A stretch of DNA of 64,000 bases from Branchiostoma lanceolatum (taxonomy: Eukaryota > Chordata > Leptocardii > Amphioxiformes > Branchiostomatidae). The notes beneath the pieces are model-generated. The model saw only the letters and a list, made by a program, of their open reading frames with translations, made no database searches and was not told the DNA's origin. Positions 1-11,587 of the stretch are shown piece by piece; the stretch's first letter is position 1, and every line of letters starts with the position of its first letter. The translations under genes and the position numbers were made by a program. Location: positions 16,757,734 through 16,821,733 of the forward strand of contig NC_089738.1 in the NCBI RefSeq assembly GCF_035083965.1. Direction: 5' to 3'.

Positions 1-364
1 GCATCAATTTTCGTCCGTTTAACGAAAGTAGATTTTGGGCCATACTGTAAATTGTAAAAAGCAGCTGCAAAATGAGAAAATACATGTTGTAAATTGTAAA
101 AAAAATATTTCCGAAAACTGATACTAGTGTCATAGAGCGCCAAAGTCAAAGAAGAAGTTTTGCAAGAATAAAAATGAAGAATCTATATTCAAAATCTATA
201 TTTAGGTATACCTTACTCTGTGTGTTAAGTTTTGTTCATCCTTTCTGACCACATAGATCTCATAATGAAGGCAACTTTTTGTTTCCAAACTTTTTCTATT
301 CGCACGCTCGCATCGGTTTGTGGGTTGCCATAGGATGTCGTCCATATAATCACATCAACATGGC

Positions 365-917
365 CTAATTCAAACTCACGCGGCAAATCGCCAAAGTGCA
401 TCCGGTTGTTCCAGGAATCTTCCGTTTCCCGACCGTATCTTGGAAAGGCTTAAAGATGTAAACAACAAACCACCTCCTGAACTTGGGCAAAGTTTCAACT
501 GTGATATCCAACACAAAAACATTAGCTATAACCCAATTCCAATATCTGTCAAGTAATGAGTAATCCACCGCTTCTGTGACGTCATATAATACAGATAGAG
601 GCTTTCCGTAGCCTCCATCAGGCCTTCCTACGGGGGTACGGATCGTAGAATTCGGCAAGAAAGTTCACTAATTGGCCAGGATAGTCAGGCCACGGGAAGA
701 CTAACATTTGAAAACCTATGATGGCCAAACTCGCCTGGAAGTTATTCTCCCTATAACTGGCGTAGTCGGTCTGGAAGAACCTAGGCTTTCCAGCTAGCGT
801 AAGGGATTGGCATTCGGTCGTTATCTCGCTGGAATTCATAATGCGTGTTTTGCTGGGGGGTGTTGACAAACACTTTTGACCTCGGGAATGGCATCTCTCT
901 GGGGCTGACGGGCCCAC
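365..917 (-). other. Unrecognised decayed reading frame
   Basis: Two overlapping minus-strand frames (618-917 and 365-658) read like one protein broken by a frameshift near 620-650. The upstream part ends in residues like QLVNFLAEFYDPYP and the downstream part contains YSLLDRYWNWVIANVFVLDI. I do not recognise the family. Part of the downstream frame, around FVLDI, matches the arms of a fold-back element inside the sulfotransferase intron (13,965-14,230). It may therefore be repeat-derived rather than a host gene. No start context, splice sites or polyadenylation signal could be tied to it. Confidence 0.25.
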
Positions 918-1000
918 GTGGTGGAGAGGGCGCTAAACGTTCCTGTTACTCCCGGGAGCACGTCGGCAGAACGCAAATGCGTACATACGGTAATAAAGCC

Positions 1001-1104
1001 CCTGTCACACTTGAGCGTATATACAAGCCCGCATGAGAAACAACCCCCTGCAAAATTTACTGCGGAACTCATGCGCACTCGAATATACGCACAAGTGTGA
1101 CAGG
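1001..1104. repeat. Short fold-back element
   Basis: The terminal 23 bases at 1001-1023 and 1082-1104 are near-perfect reverse complements (core CCTGTCACACTTG / CAAGTGTGACAGG), enclosing about 58 bases. The structure fits a MITE remnant. No target-site duplication was clear. Confidence 0.6.
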
Positions 1105-2010
1105 GCCCGGCTAAGCCTGCTATTTAAACCTATTATAACTGTCGAATCGCTCTTGTTCTCTTTGGTCAACGTTGCATCGGAGTAACAGCCGTTGCATAAG
1201 ATATGTCTTTGGACACAGCTAAACTGAGAACCTATATACGAGATTTTAACCTTAAATACGCGAACACGACCTTAAACGCTTACGTTCTGCCGAGGCAGTC
1301 CGCTGTATTTATCGGATGCCATATTATAATATCATCACCATTTGAAAGCTTTATTTCCTTTGCCTTTAGTCAGTGTTCTGTGGTTAATCAATACTTCATC
1401 TTGTAGGTCATAGGGGTTTCGACCTGCGCTTACAAAACTTTCAATTCAAGTTTTTGTATATTGCTATATTGTGTTACAACTTAAAAGTGTATGTTTCCTT
1501 CATGTATACGTATTTTTGTGTCATTTTGTGTCATGTATTATGCTTTTGTGTTTGTATCTATTTCAAGCGTGGCGTCAACATAACGGTTTTATAAACTTCA
1601 GTCATTCTGCCTATTTGTGAACCTATGCGAAATACTTATCTTTATGTATTCAATAAAAAAAGATTCAAAATGGTACTTTCTGCGCTGTTTTTTTTCACTG
1701 GTAAATTACCTTCGGCAAGAGAGTTATCATGTTCTCGTTGTTGATTGATACATTTGCCTGGGCTAACAAATATATGGCCGAGGGGTGTTAGTTCTCCGTT
1801 CTCAGCCTCACTCGGAAAGTAGGGGTTATAAATCATATTTCGTGTCATAGCTCACAAATATATCTAGCAATATCCACCAAAATTGAAATCATTATAATAA
1901 TTGTCTTTCCGGTGATTGCCCTCAATTGATACAAGGATTTAGTGGATGATGAGCCTAGAAATTTGAGTCATGACCCTTCTTTCTGCGTGAGGCCGCGAAC
2001 TTTTTTTAAC
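1105..2010. other. Gene-free AT-rich stretch
   Basis: No exon with coherent coding and splice sites is visible. An AATAAA followed by an A-run near 1650-1660 and T/G-rich DNA before it resemble the 3' tail of a retroelement, but no coding part is attached. Confidence 0.35.
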
Positions 2011-2137
2011 TAATCTCCAAGCAGATCCAACGGTTGCAAAGACCGTATCCAACTGGCAAGGAAGTTTTTATTGCAATAATAACTTCCTCTGCTAGTTGGA
2101 TACTGTCTTTGCAACCGTCGGATCTGCTTGGAGATTA
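2011..2137. mobile_element. Fold-back MITE, TAATCTCCAAGCAGATC terminus
   Basis: A near-complete palindrome. The left arm from 2011 reads TAATCTCCAAGCAGATC and the right arm ends GATCTGCTTGGAGATTA at 2137, with arms of about 55 bases and a small central loop. The same terminus bounds a second, internally different fold-back at 58,104-58,271, so this is a non-autonomous element family. The outermost TA may be the target-site duplication. Confidence 0.75.
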
Positions 2138-2499
2138 TTTTTGAGCGCCCTCGCACATCACGTGAGCCAGTACTTCAGAAGTGTCATATCCTTAAGTGTT
2201 AGGCCCCATTGGCCACACACAAGTGCCTCATCGAGCTATTAGAGGCTACATCTTGAATTTAAGTTGTGTTTCAAAGTAAAATAGTGCCTAATGCTAATCA
2301 TGTGCGGCATTATCTTCATCTTCATTTAGGATACCCCCTGAAAATCCCTGGAGGGGTATCACTGAGGGGGGTCAGGCCTGATGGGCTATGGCAAGGCGGC
2401 AAGCCCGGCCTTAAAGGCCTCCACAATTATCTTAGAGTAGATATTATCAACAAGGACTTCTGGTCCTTTGGGGCGATTCTTTTATTCTCACAATTAGTA

Positions 2500-2775
2500 A
2501 CGTGTGTAGTCTAATTGTTAGTGACCCTGCCTCTAGACCAAGATGCTGGGAGTCGAATCCCGGCTGTGTCGCTCACACGACATGCACGCTACTGGAAAGG
2601 GTCGCAGTCCTTAGGACGGGACGTACAGCCGTGGTCATTGTTCACTGTACCTGCCGAAAATAGATAGGGGAATTCCCCCGTACAATAAACCTGTAAATAC
2701 TGTACATAGTCTTCTCTGTCACGACCAATGGAAAAATAGCCTTTCATGACCAGTGAGCTGGTTTGAGTTTTATTT
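2500..2775 (+). mobile_element. tRNA-derived SINE-like repeat
   Basis: A tRNA-like head with a B-box-like GAGTCGAATCCC near 2550 is followed by a body containing GGAAAGGGTCGCAGTCC. A second copy of head and body lies in reverse orientation at 4140-4310. The right end (2697-2770) is related to segments at 3440-3530 and 4080-4160. Confidence 0.55.
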
Positions 2776-3229
2776 AGATCCAAAATTAGCCTCTTGACTT
2801 AGAGCTGGTTCGAGATAGCGATCACTTTCTTTCACTTTGTCTGAAGTGAAGGACGACCCCTCAATAATCGACATGGGTCAAAGAGAACACAAACTCAATG
2901 ATCTAGTCTCGACCAAACTAACTACGCCGGCTATAGGGACATTATTTGCCGGTGGAGTTTGGCCACCATAGGTTTCATTTGCAGGCGAGGGGGAATTGTT
3001 AACCTTACCGTGGATGATTCTCATAGCCAATCATTCCTTTTTGGCCGAATTCTACTATCCATAGCCTATAGGAAGGCCTGGTGGCGGCTTCAGTGATCGA
3101 CATGGGTCACAGACGAACCCAGCCGTCCTGAAAATCTGAGGCGAACCCGATCCTCGTCTCATTTCCTGGTCCCTGGGTCGGGTCATGGCCGTGGCCTCCA
3201 CCAGAGCCGGCACCAATCAGGAGACAATG

Positions 3230-4160
3230 TCACCGGGCGGGCTTAGTTCATGACAGATGTTCCCATCTATGTTCATATAGTGTTTGGGGTGATCCCAGAG
3301 TGATCCTATAGGTCGTATGTGTGAAAATAAAAATTGATCCAGCATCTCAGAACAAATCTCAGAAGCAGAGGACTTGGGTAGATAAGTGGGGGGAAGGGAT
3401 TATATGATCTAGGAGTGTGTACAAAAGTGAGCAGGAAAAGTGGAGTAGCTCACTGAAGAGCTATTTTTCCATCGGTCGCGACAGAGAAGACAGACGCTAT
3501 GTACAATACGTACAGGTTTATGGTACCTGGAAAATTCCTTGCCTCATTTGCAGTCCTTCTGGGGGGCGCCGGCGTTTATTTTTTTGCACGGTCTTTTTTG
3601 GGGAGCGCTGATTCGCGATTTTCAACTTATCGGGCCCAGAGACTTTTACTGCGGATGTCGTATGGCCAATGGCCGCCCGTGGAAGCTGACGGCAATACGA
3701 TTTCCCCAGCTTATTTTTTATTGTTTATTTGGATTATTCACAAAAGTGAAGGGGGGGACAAAACAGGTGCTTACGCACCTTTACAAGTTGCCCTCCCACG
3801 CACAATACAATAGACATCAAGTGTACAATATGTCCCTGGACCTGATGTTAAAGTTGAAAATCGCGCTCCCCCAAAAATAAACGCCTGCAAAGGAGGCTAA
3901 CAATGTCACTGGTCGGGGTTAGTTGATGACAGGTGTTGTGATGCATGGGGGAGGGGGCGGCATATAGTGTTTGGGTATAGGTCGTATGTGTACATGTGAA
4001 AAGTGAAATTGTTCTCGAACCAAAAATCCCGGTGAGTCAATTTTCATGAGTTGGAGAACAAGTTGATTTTTCATTATGATCTCGAACCAGTTTAGCTCAC
4101 TAGAGAGCTATTTTCCCACCGGTCGTGGCAGAGAAGACAGACGCTATCTACAGGTTCATT
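3230..4160. repeat. Duplicated repeat block with internal fold-back
   Basis: Segments 3230-3530 and 3895-4160 are diverged direct copies. Each has an 'ATAGTGTTTGGG...TAGGTCGTATGTGT' portion and then a 'GAGCTATTTT...GGTCG' portion. Between them lies an inverted pair, about 3537-3640 and 3848-3899, sharing GCGTTTATTTTT and GCGATTTTCAACTT in reverse complement. A fold-back appears to have been inserted in, or duplicated with, an older repeat. I see no gene here. Confidence 0.55.
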
Positions 4161-4310
4161 GTAGGTGGACATTCCCCCAGTGAACAGTGGACCACAGCTT
4201 AATGGCCCGTCCTAGGGACTGCGACCCTTTCCAGTAGCGTGCATGTCGAGTGTGCGACAACAGTCAGGATTCGGACTCAAAAGCTCTCGGTCCAGTGCAC
4301 TATAATCTGT
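4140..4310 (-). mobile_element. SINE-like repeat, reverse copy
   Basis: The reverse complement matches 2535-2700, including the tRNA-like B-box region and the GGAAAGGGTCGCAGTCC core. It is truncated and diverged. Confidence 0.5.
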
Positions 4311-4684
4311 ATAACGCAAACTCCAGCTGTCCGGGGATTTCTGTAGCCTCCCCGCGGCTATGCGGTTACAGGGCGGCAAGCCGTTACAGGAGCTTGATTG
4401 AGTTCAGGCTAAGTGCACTAGTGGCAGATTGGCTAACCTTGGACTACGCACGCTACAAAGACACCGAAGAACGTCATCTAATTGTGAAAGCTAGTCTCTC
4501 CACCAAATTCCACGGGTTGCTGGAACAATTGGCCAAATAGGCTTAATAATAATATACCAGAGGAGCTAGCCGGACATGGAGTTTAATACTATTTGAAAAC
4601 CAAATGTCTACTATTTTCCAGCAACCCATGTAGTATCTTTGAGACTAGTAAAAGACACATTTTGATCTATTTGTCGTGAAACAA

Positions 4685-5493
4685 CTAAACCTTATTTTCA
4701 AATTCTACCAGAAGCCTGTGGTTAGTGTGGTACTTGCACTTCGCAATGCCTTTTGAGCTTCTGTGCGAGACTGCTGGATTTGGCGGGACCTTGGCACCGG
4801 TAACGCTACAAGTGTTGCGGAAATAAACGTTGAGGTTTCCTAGGTCGTTAAATACCAGTGATATAGCCTGGGTATAAGCCATGGTTAGAAGGTGAAGGGC
4901 GCCACCAAGTGAACTTAAGTCGGCCTTTAAAGAAAAACTCAAACACTTCAAAAGCTGTTTTTTAAAACAAGGGAAACAGTCTTTCCACTGAGAGAAAGTA
5001 AGCTAAATGTATCAAAAACTCAATCACTGATTTGATTATAATCATAGAAACGACATGATCGTTCCATTCATCTAGAAAAGTTTGTTGGTGCTGTATTTCG
5101 TCAACTAGGTATAAAAGGACAACCAGGCAAATCCTATGCGAAGAAAGAAAGAATAATTTGTATTCGAAATATTCTAACAGCATGTCCTTTCCGTGCTCCT
5201 TTTCAGGCAGTAGTTTCCATATGAAATTTCTTTGCAATCCTTGTAACCCCCTGTTCAAGGCGTCCCAGATATTGAGATGCTTACACAGCATAACAACTTT
5301 GTCATCTATCCGTAAGAACTGCACAGAGAGCCTTGTAGAGCTTGTTCTTCAGTCGTTTCGCTGTATTTCCCCGGGGTTCAACGCCATAGACAGAGAGGTC
5401 GACACACGCATTCGTTGGACCAAGGAGGTAACGTAAGACTGGGTCAGAAAATCTGGTCATGATGATGGGACAACATTCCGGCTGAAGCGACAC
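4685..5493 (-). pseudogene. Possible decayed gene, three broken frames
   Basis: Three consecutive minus-strand open stretches (5493-5302, 5324-4962, 4951-4685) join end to end. One shift sits near 5310 and one in the T4A6 run near 4958. Together they would give roughly 260 residues, including a hydrophobic stretch (FLSSHRICLVVLLYLVDEIQ). The last stretch ends in a stop at 4682-4684. I do not recognise the family. The joins are inferred from adjacency and could be chance. If the joins are right, the disruptions argue for a pseudogene or for sequencing error in homopolymers. Confidence 0.3.
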
Positions 5494-5499
5494 CTAACG

Positions 5500-6155
5500 T
5501 TAGCTGCAGTGCGCAGTAAAACCGACCATTATTGCCCTGAGGAAGGTGAAAGAAGACCCACGGAAACTTGGCAGGTAAAAATCTCTAGGGTGTGTTTAAA
5601 GAAACAGTTTACCCATTTTAGTTTCACGCAAGCAACTGATATGTTCCTTCCTTAATTCCAGGTTTGTTATTCACGAAGAGACGTTTCATCTGATATCCAA
5701 GCCGTCATAAAAAAAAATCTGTAATGGTAGAATTGAGTATTAAAAAAGGATCTTGATAACTGCAACTGTCAGCACATAGAATTGGACCTTTCCAATCAAT
5801 ATCTATAAAACATAAACATCACACATAGCAAACCAACATCAGTTATGCCAGAGTGACATTTACAAACCGGGGCCCGGCCGGGCTGTTTGCGGGAACGGAA
5901 AATCAAAGTGTATATCATGAATTATACATTTCTGATCATGGCTATTCTCCTCTTGCGTTTTGGGTCTTTTGTTGTCTTTTATATGATAATTTTTGTTCCC
6001 GGAAACTGCCCGACAAGGCACCGGTTTGGAAATTCGAACCTAGAATACACATAACATCCATATTTTAGGCACCAGGTGTATGTGTTTTGTTATGTTAAGA
6101 TCAAAACAAACCTTTTAACGCTACAATGGCGTACACGCTCTTAGCTACATCGTTT
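5500..6155. other. Gene-free stretch
   Basis: Only a short fragment at 5510-5575 (ATTGCCCTGAGGAAGGTG) is recognisable. It belongs to an interspersed repeat also seen near 17,620, 22,330 and 28,530. No exon could be supported. Confidence 0.4.
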
Positions 6156-6159
6156 GTTA

Positions 6160-6265
6160 TGTTTAGCCATAAGTATGGCTAATTATGTTTAGCCATAAGT
6201 ATGGCTAAACATATTGTTTTCTCTCATGTTTCTTCTTCTTCTTCTTCTTCTTCTTCTTCTCCTGT
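6160..6265. repeat. Small palindrome and (TTC)n tract
   Basis: GTTTAGCCATAAGTATGGCTAA occurs twice in tandem at 6161-6210, and each unit is itself nearly palindromic. An eight- to nine-unit TTC tract follows at 6230-6260. A half-unit (GTATGGCTAAACATGC) recurs at 8067. Confidence 0.7.
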
Positions 6266-6269
6266 CAAA

Positions 6270-7600
6270 TCTTCAAATCGATTCATCTCTGTCATTTTTT
6301 GACCAAATGACCTGAAATTTGGTACAGAGGTAATGTAGGCAAAAACCAATGTGCGTTCTTTTTCTTTTTTTGATATTGACCTTGAAAGTGATTTTATTGA
6401 GGTTTTTAGGCTATTTTTAGCATATCTTGGCCTCCTGCGCCCTGGTATTTCAACCGAATGACCTGAAATTTGCTGTATATGTGGCTTGAACAAATATTTA
6501 AAGGACTACATTCCCATTTTTGGCATACATATATTCAAAACGATTTATTTTGGGCTTTCTTGACAATACTTGCCACTTCTGTCACTTTCAATACTACATA
6601 TGACCTACAGGTCATTGACCCCGAGTGCCTTGCACCTGGCCAAGCTGGAAGTTTGCTTACAAGGAGGAAAGACCGGACATAAACATTTAACGTGATTATC
6701 GGGAAAACACCATGTTCCCTTAAACTCAGTGGTTAAATTGCAGTTTAGGAAATTTTATAACAGAAAACAAGTTAAATCAATGATTTTGTGAATGTTTATT
6801 CTAGCATTAGTTATTCCAGATATTTTCAAACTCCAAATTCTTCAACACAACACGGGAGATCGTTTCTCCTCAGACTGGCGCGACACTCCTGTCAAAATTG
6901 ATTATCATCATGAGCTTGCGTTAGTCTGGTACTAGTGACTATTATGTGCCGGGAATGTTTATCTATCGCACGCCTTGGAAGGAAGTTCAACCATGATAAA
7001 TGGTCGGCCGTTGCGAAAATTTGGAATCCCATGCTGTTGATTTTCGTGATTGAATCTGTAAGAAAATATATTTTCATGTCGTTCATGTTTTTGGGACGGA
7101 CGCCGGGACGGGGTGAATTTTTTCTATCATTTTCGTCCCGTTAGTAATGCAAATCGAATCGTGTTGCACAAGAGGCAAAACACTAAAAACGTGGGTCTTG
7201 TGGAGTGTTTTGGAGCGGGAAAATGCCGGATATTAGCGGTGCCGACATCGTCGCGCGCGGGTGACGCTCCGTCAAAACAAATCCGCTGGTGGTCTAGCGC
7301 GGCCACCGAAAATAGGCAGAAACACACAGGAGGACTTAACACCTTCGTTTATGAGGGCAATTGTGAAAATCTTTTGTTACAAATTGTTCGAACATTGAAA
7401 CATTTGGATAGATGGTTTGAAACTGTTCTAAATAAAGAGATTTTTGTGTAGTTACGTTCGAAATGTTTCCAACGTATGTGAAATAAGTTCAAACATGTTA
7501 TAAGTTTCAATTCTAATTGTTTGAACACTTTAGAACTATTGTGACTTAGACATTCTTTTAATCAAAATAGTTCAAACATATTACAAATATTATATTAAAA
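6270..7600. other. Gene-free stretch with degraded interspersed repeat
   Basis: Two copies of TGACCTGAAATTTG (near 6309 and 6461) suggest an old interspersed repeat. 7350-7600 is AT-rich with recurrent GTTCAAAC/GTTTGAAC motifs. No supported gene. Confidence 0.35.
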
Positions 7601-7714
7601 CCCTCTCGGTGACTTGGAATTGACTCAAATATGTTGTTTTTGGTCATTTCCTTCGTCTCCTGTCAAATCTTCATATGTATACTATGGAAAACTTCATTCT
7701 TCCCTGGGGTTGAT

Positions 7715-8005
7715 CTTTTTTAATTCAATTTTGAACTGGGTTGATTATGCGCAAGAGTGTAATTTTCAGCGGATATTTTTCGACTGGTTTACATGGAAAT
7801 GGCACGGAATATCCCATTCTTGCAAGGGGAGGATTCTTTAATTATTTCTTTCAATTTTGAGCTGGAATGATTATGAAAAAGTCCATTCTTTAGCAGAAGT
7901 GTATTTGTTAATCAATTAGTGGATATGGTTGTGGACTGGTCCATATTGTGTTGAGGTGCTACTGGAAGACTCAATTTTGGACTGGGGTGATTCATTTTTT
8001 TAGTG
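7715..8005. repeat. Degenerate tandem repeat, about 120 bp
   Basis: TTCAATTTTGAACTGGG-type cores begin near 7723, 7849 and 7968. Each is followed by a GGTTGATT/AATGATT/GGTGATTC element, giving three diverged units spaced about 120-125 bases apart. Confidence 0.5.
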
Positions 8006-8695
8006 CAAGTATTTTAGAATGGTCCATTATTATTTTGGGAGAGTCCATTTTTTGCATGGCGAGGAGTATGGCTAAACATGCTGTATTTGCTCGCAAATGT
8101 TGCCTTTCTAGTTGTTATTCTCTTCCACAGTGCATTTCGTAATTGTACTTCAATTCCTTTGTCACCCAGTTCCATTTCAAACTCCTTGTCGTGTTCAGCC
8201 GTAGAACGTAACGTGGCCTGTGTATCAAAGCGGGAAATGTTCCTTTCTTTGCCCGCATCACGTAGGTGTGACGGACTCATGACGCACGTGTGACGCAAAC
8301 GGGTTTTCTTTGCGAAAGGTTTGCCGTCGGAGGTGATACTGGGAATATGAACGTAATGTAGGTGGGTGGCGGGCAATTAGACCGACGTCTTTTGTGTCGT
8401 CATCCGCTTGTTTCTTGGTGGCGAATGCGCCCATGTTTGGATTTGGATGAGATTCACGTGACTCCCGAGTCCTAACCCCCACACTTCCTACATCCTGTTA
8501 TTCAGGGTCATCCCAGATTAGTAGAGCTAAAGGTAACGCATTCATCATCAACGGAGGTAAAGCATGATGCATGATTTTTCGTCTGGCTAGAAGCAGTACA
8601 AGGCCGCTTCGTTTCAGCTAACGTATTCAGCCAAGCCATCGAGTCATCCCTACTCTCCATAAGCGTGATGGTTTCACGCAACAACAAAAAAACAG

Positions 8696-8915
8696 TTAAC
8701 TGGATAGCAACTGGATAAAATTTTGAAACAGTCAGACGTTTCAGACAGCATCCGCTATCTTTCGTCGTCGACGTAAGGAAATAATTGGAACAGCCAGGTT
8801 TTATATCCAAACTCTGAAGTTCTCCAGTTCTTTTCTCTAGTCAGTGATGAAAGATAGCGGATGCAATATGAAACGTCTGTTTCAAAATGTTATCCAGTTG
8901 CTTGAGTAACTGGTT
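8696..8915. repeat. Fold-back repeat, GTTACTCAA-CAACTGG family
   Basis: The left arm (8696-8766, including AGACGTTTCAGACAGCATCCGC) and right arm (8848-8915) are reverse complements around a short centre. Related pieces (GTTACTCAAACAACTGG, TGTCTGACG, TAGCGAATGCTATC) occur at 24,510-24,600, 37,863-37,968 and 38,220-38,330. Confidence 0.6.
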
Positions 8916-8939
8916 TTGGCGTATCGTATTACCTGGATG

Positions 8940-9150
8940 TCACTTTAGGCTAACCTTTATCAACGTATTTGATGGTTTTCTTTTCCGTGCGGAGGTTTGA
9001 CGCATTAAGCTCCTTCATACACGGGGTCACCGGCTTTACGTCCCTATCCTAAAGGATGAATGCAACCTCTAACACCGTGCCCGAGCGGGTTTCGAACCCA
9101 CACCCTCTGGATCCACGGAATTTGATCCATGTGGCTAATAAAGAATTATG
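8940..9150 (-). mobile_element. SINE-like repeat, reverse orientation
   Basis: On the minus strand a B-box-like GGGTTCGAAACCC sits at about 9087-9099. It is followed by a body that includes a CCGGTGACCCCGTGT segment and ends next to the fold-back at 8696-8915. This looks like a tRNA-derived element with a degraded head. Confidence 0.4.
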
Positions 9151-9484
9151 AAACATGCTGGAGGCCAATATTCTAAAGCCATTTCGACGTTTAGCGCTAT
9201 AGCTTTTAACTCTGAATATCTTAATACTAAAACGGTTGTATTTTTACCGGTAAGTACGGCTTGAAAGCTATTTCCTGTATCCATGGCTCAACGTATGGTT
9301 GTCGCTTCCAACATATTAGTTTATACCGCAAAAAGCATTCGCCAACCAGAGCGAGGTTTCGGTCGGAGGGGCTAGGAGTGGCCGCGATTTCAGCTTGTAG
9401 AATACCAGAAAGGAGAGATTTCGGTTTAGTCTGCATCGTCAATACTGATGTTAGTGGCATTGAAATCACCCAAATATCTGTAAA

Positions 9485-9690
9485 TGTATTTAAGTTCGCG
9501 GGGTTTTGATTTCGCGGTAGGGAGAAAATTTAGTATTCGCGGTGGATTTAAGTTCGCGTTTGAGACAATAGTAGACAAGGGGGTAGAAAGGCAAAGAAAT
9601 TCGCGGTGGTTTTAAGTTCGTGGCGAAGAGCTTACCGCGAAAACCGCGAACATAATACCACTGCGAACATTTCTGCATTTACAGTACTAG
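9485..9690. repeat. TTAAGTTCGCGG-type repeat
   Basis: Multiple copies of (TT)AAGTTCGCG and TTCGCGGTGG-type motifs occur in both orientations at 9490-9675, with CGCGAAAACCGCGAAC at the right end. The pattern is a diverged inverted/tandem repeat, not coding sequence. Confidence 0.6.
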
Positions 9691-10200
9691 TAAGTAATTT
9701 TTACGCCACGAATCTGGAAGCTAGCCTAATCACCAGCCAAAACCCCACTTCCCTGGTAAATCGATGGGACTTACGCTGGCCTTGCCAGACAAATTGGCCG
9801 ACTGTAATGATTTATGGCACCAGTAGAGCCAGCCAAGTGGTATGCTCCACTTCTTTAAAGGTTTCTCAAACGCTTGAACTATGTCTTATTGTGGGTGTTA
9901 CGACAACTGATTCATATACTTTTTGCCAACACAGCATGATATACGGCTGTTATGACGTGTTGATGGTAGGCATTTGTTTTCCGGTGGGTACGTCCACGTC
10001 ACCTTATTATAGAAAATAAAGTTCCAACAAATACGATATCGAAACCAGACGTCCTGCTGTAGTACCATAGAAAGCCGATAGGGGACCCATAGTCTAATCA
10101 TTTTTTGTTGATTTTCATTTTGCCAGCACCTACCAACATACGAAATATCATCAAGATCCATATCCTTGAGCTATGGGCCAGCGGAAAGAAAGCGGAGCAT
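9691..10200. other. Gene-free stretch
   Basis: A long open frame (9606-10,019) crosses from the preceding repeat into unique sequence and has no recognisable domain, so I do not support it as a gene. I see nothing else here. Confidence 0.3.
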
Positions 10201-10204
10201 ATGC

Positions 10205-10510
10205 TAATATTAATGAATGAATGAATGAAGACCTTTATTGTATGTTCGTGCCCCAAGGGGCTAGATACAGGTCAGAATCTTTTCATCCTCTGCTTGGACA
10301 GCAAGCAATTGTAAGTTGCATGGGAAGTGAGTGAAAACGCTCTGTACTAAGTCGCTTTGACAGGGAATCATCATAGGTCAGATTTACACACGCGTTCTTG
10401 AGTCGATTCCTTGTCCCTGATGAAGAAAGAATCGAATCAAAATCAGATACGATTGTCATGCCTTGTAGTCTGAAGTGAACGTCTGACGTTACTATCCATC
10501 CTCATAGAAA
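10205..10510 (-). mobile_element. LINE 3'-tail fragment, reverse orientation
   Basis: A GAAT/ATGA tetranucleotide tail (10,207-10,228) followed by CCTTTATTG (reverse of CAATAAAGG) and an AGCCCC-type block reads as the 3' end of a non-LTR retrotransposon on the minus strand. Similar TTTATTGCA-type tails occur at 22,495, 34,270 and 48,790. No coding portion is attached. Confidence 0.45.
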
Positions 10511-10658
10511 TATCATCATCATGTTGATGTTTCTATCTGAGCTGGTTAAACCACTCAATGATTCAGTGAGATTTTGAAACCAACCCCGTAAAAATTCTCC
10601 GGCGTCCGCTAATCAACTTGGTGTCCGGGATCATTTTAAGCAACATCGTAGAGATACC

Positions 10659-10851
10659 TAGCCTCCGTTGCAGACTCCTTCCGGCTGTTTTCATTTTCTA
10701 AGTTCCAGTTTTACTATTACATTTTTTTCTTGTTGTTGGCCCGGAGTGGACGCAGACTCCTTCCCGGCCAGCAATTAGAAAAAAATTGTAATAGTATAAA
10801 AACAATAACTTGAAAAAGAAAACAGCCGGGAGGAGTCTGCATCGGAGGCTA
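10659..10851. mobile_element. MITE with 9-bp target duplication
   Basis: Terminal inverted repeats of about 34 bases (TAGCCTCC...GACTCC inward from 10,659; mirror ending GGAGGCTA at 10,851) bound a 193-bp element. It is flanked on both sides by the identical 9-mer AGAGATACC (10,650-10,658 and 10,852-10,860). A nine-base duplication is typical of Mutator-like elements. A solitary copy of one terminus lies near 21,035-21,053. Confidence 0.8.
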
Positions 10852-11224
10852 AGAGATACCGGCGAACTCTCAGTGGTGTGGCTGCCAGGCTAGTCGGTTA
10901 CCTACATTTCTTTGTGGAGCCCGCCAAAGCTTTGTTCGTACCGTCTGGGTGACATAAAAATGATCAAGAATGTGTGTAGTTAACAACATAGTCGCAAGGT
11001 GACTCTTCATCGTGTTCAGACCACCGCATGTTGTCTAACTAGAACCAACCAAGGAGGTTAAAAACAAGGACCTCCTTGCTAGAACAAAGGTTATATAAAA
11101 AAATGATATATATCCCTACAACTACTGAACGGAATCGACTACGTAAGTACCTCTCAGTTCCCCATGTCTGTAGAAGTCTGTCAATTCACCAGGTTGTATT
11201 ATTACAGCCACTAATGAGTAATGA

Positions 11225-11310
11225 AGCTGTTGCAACGTGCTCGAGGCACCTCCTCGAACACGGGACCCCCATTTTACGTCTCCAGCTTCCGGAAGACGAA
11301 ATGTCCTAAC
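11225..11310. repeat. Interspersed repeat fragment
   Basis: The segment with GGCACCTCCT and GGGACCCCCATTTTACGTC recurs in reverse complement near 32,840-32,885 in an intron of CUB gene A. It abuts the LINE remnant that follows. Confidence 0.5.
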
Positions 11311-11346
11311 GTTTTCGAATGGTGTCGTTCATTAACATTGCAATCT

Positions 11347-11587
11347 AAATAGGATAGAAGACGAGCAACACTTTTTAGTAGAATGTAGTTTATACAACAA
11401 AGAGAGAGCTGCGCTTTATAAACTTATTCAATATAGGTTTCCCCATTTCATACATCTTTGCAAAGCGAAACAATTCATATTTCTAATGGCTTTAGGTAAA
11501 CCCTCTATTAAAAATCACACCTGTACGTATATTTACAATATTACCAAGAAGCGAGAAGAGGCCAAATTAACGTTATCATTATATTAG
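11347..11587 (+). mobile_element. LINE ORF2 C-terminal remnant
   Basis: The plus strand from about 11,350 translates to IEDEQHFLVECSLYNKER and onward for about 77 residues to a stop at 11,585-11,587. The 'EDExHFLxxCxLY' zinc-knuckle-like motif near the C-terminus is characteristic of non-LTR retrotransposon reverse-transcriptase proteins. Only the final part survives; upstream sequence is unrelated or decayed. Its own inverse copy forms the palindrome that follows. Confidence 0.7.

Noticed and set aside
365-917. Endogenous viral gene
   Set aside because: Considered because of the broken frames, but no viral motif is recognisable, so no such claim is made.
6230-6262. TTC array as a triplet-repeat coding tract
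   Set aside because: It only adds a poly-Glu tail to a minus-strand chance frame; no gene context.
9606-10019. 137-codon frame as a gene
   Set aside because: Starts inside an interspersed repeat; no motif, no splice or polyadenylation context.
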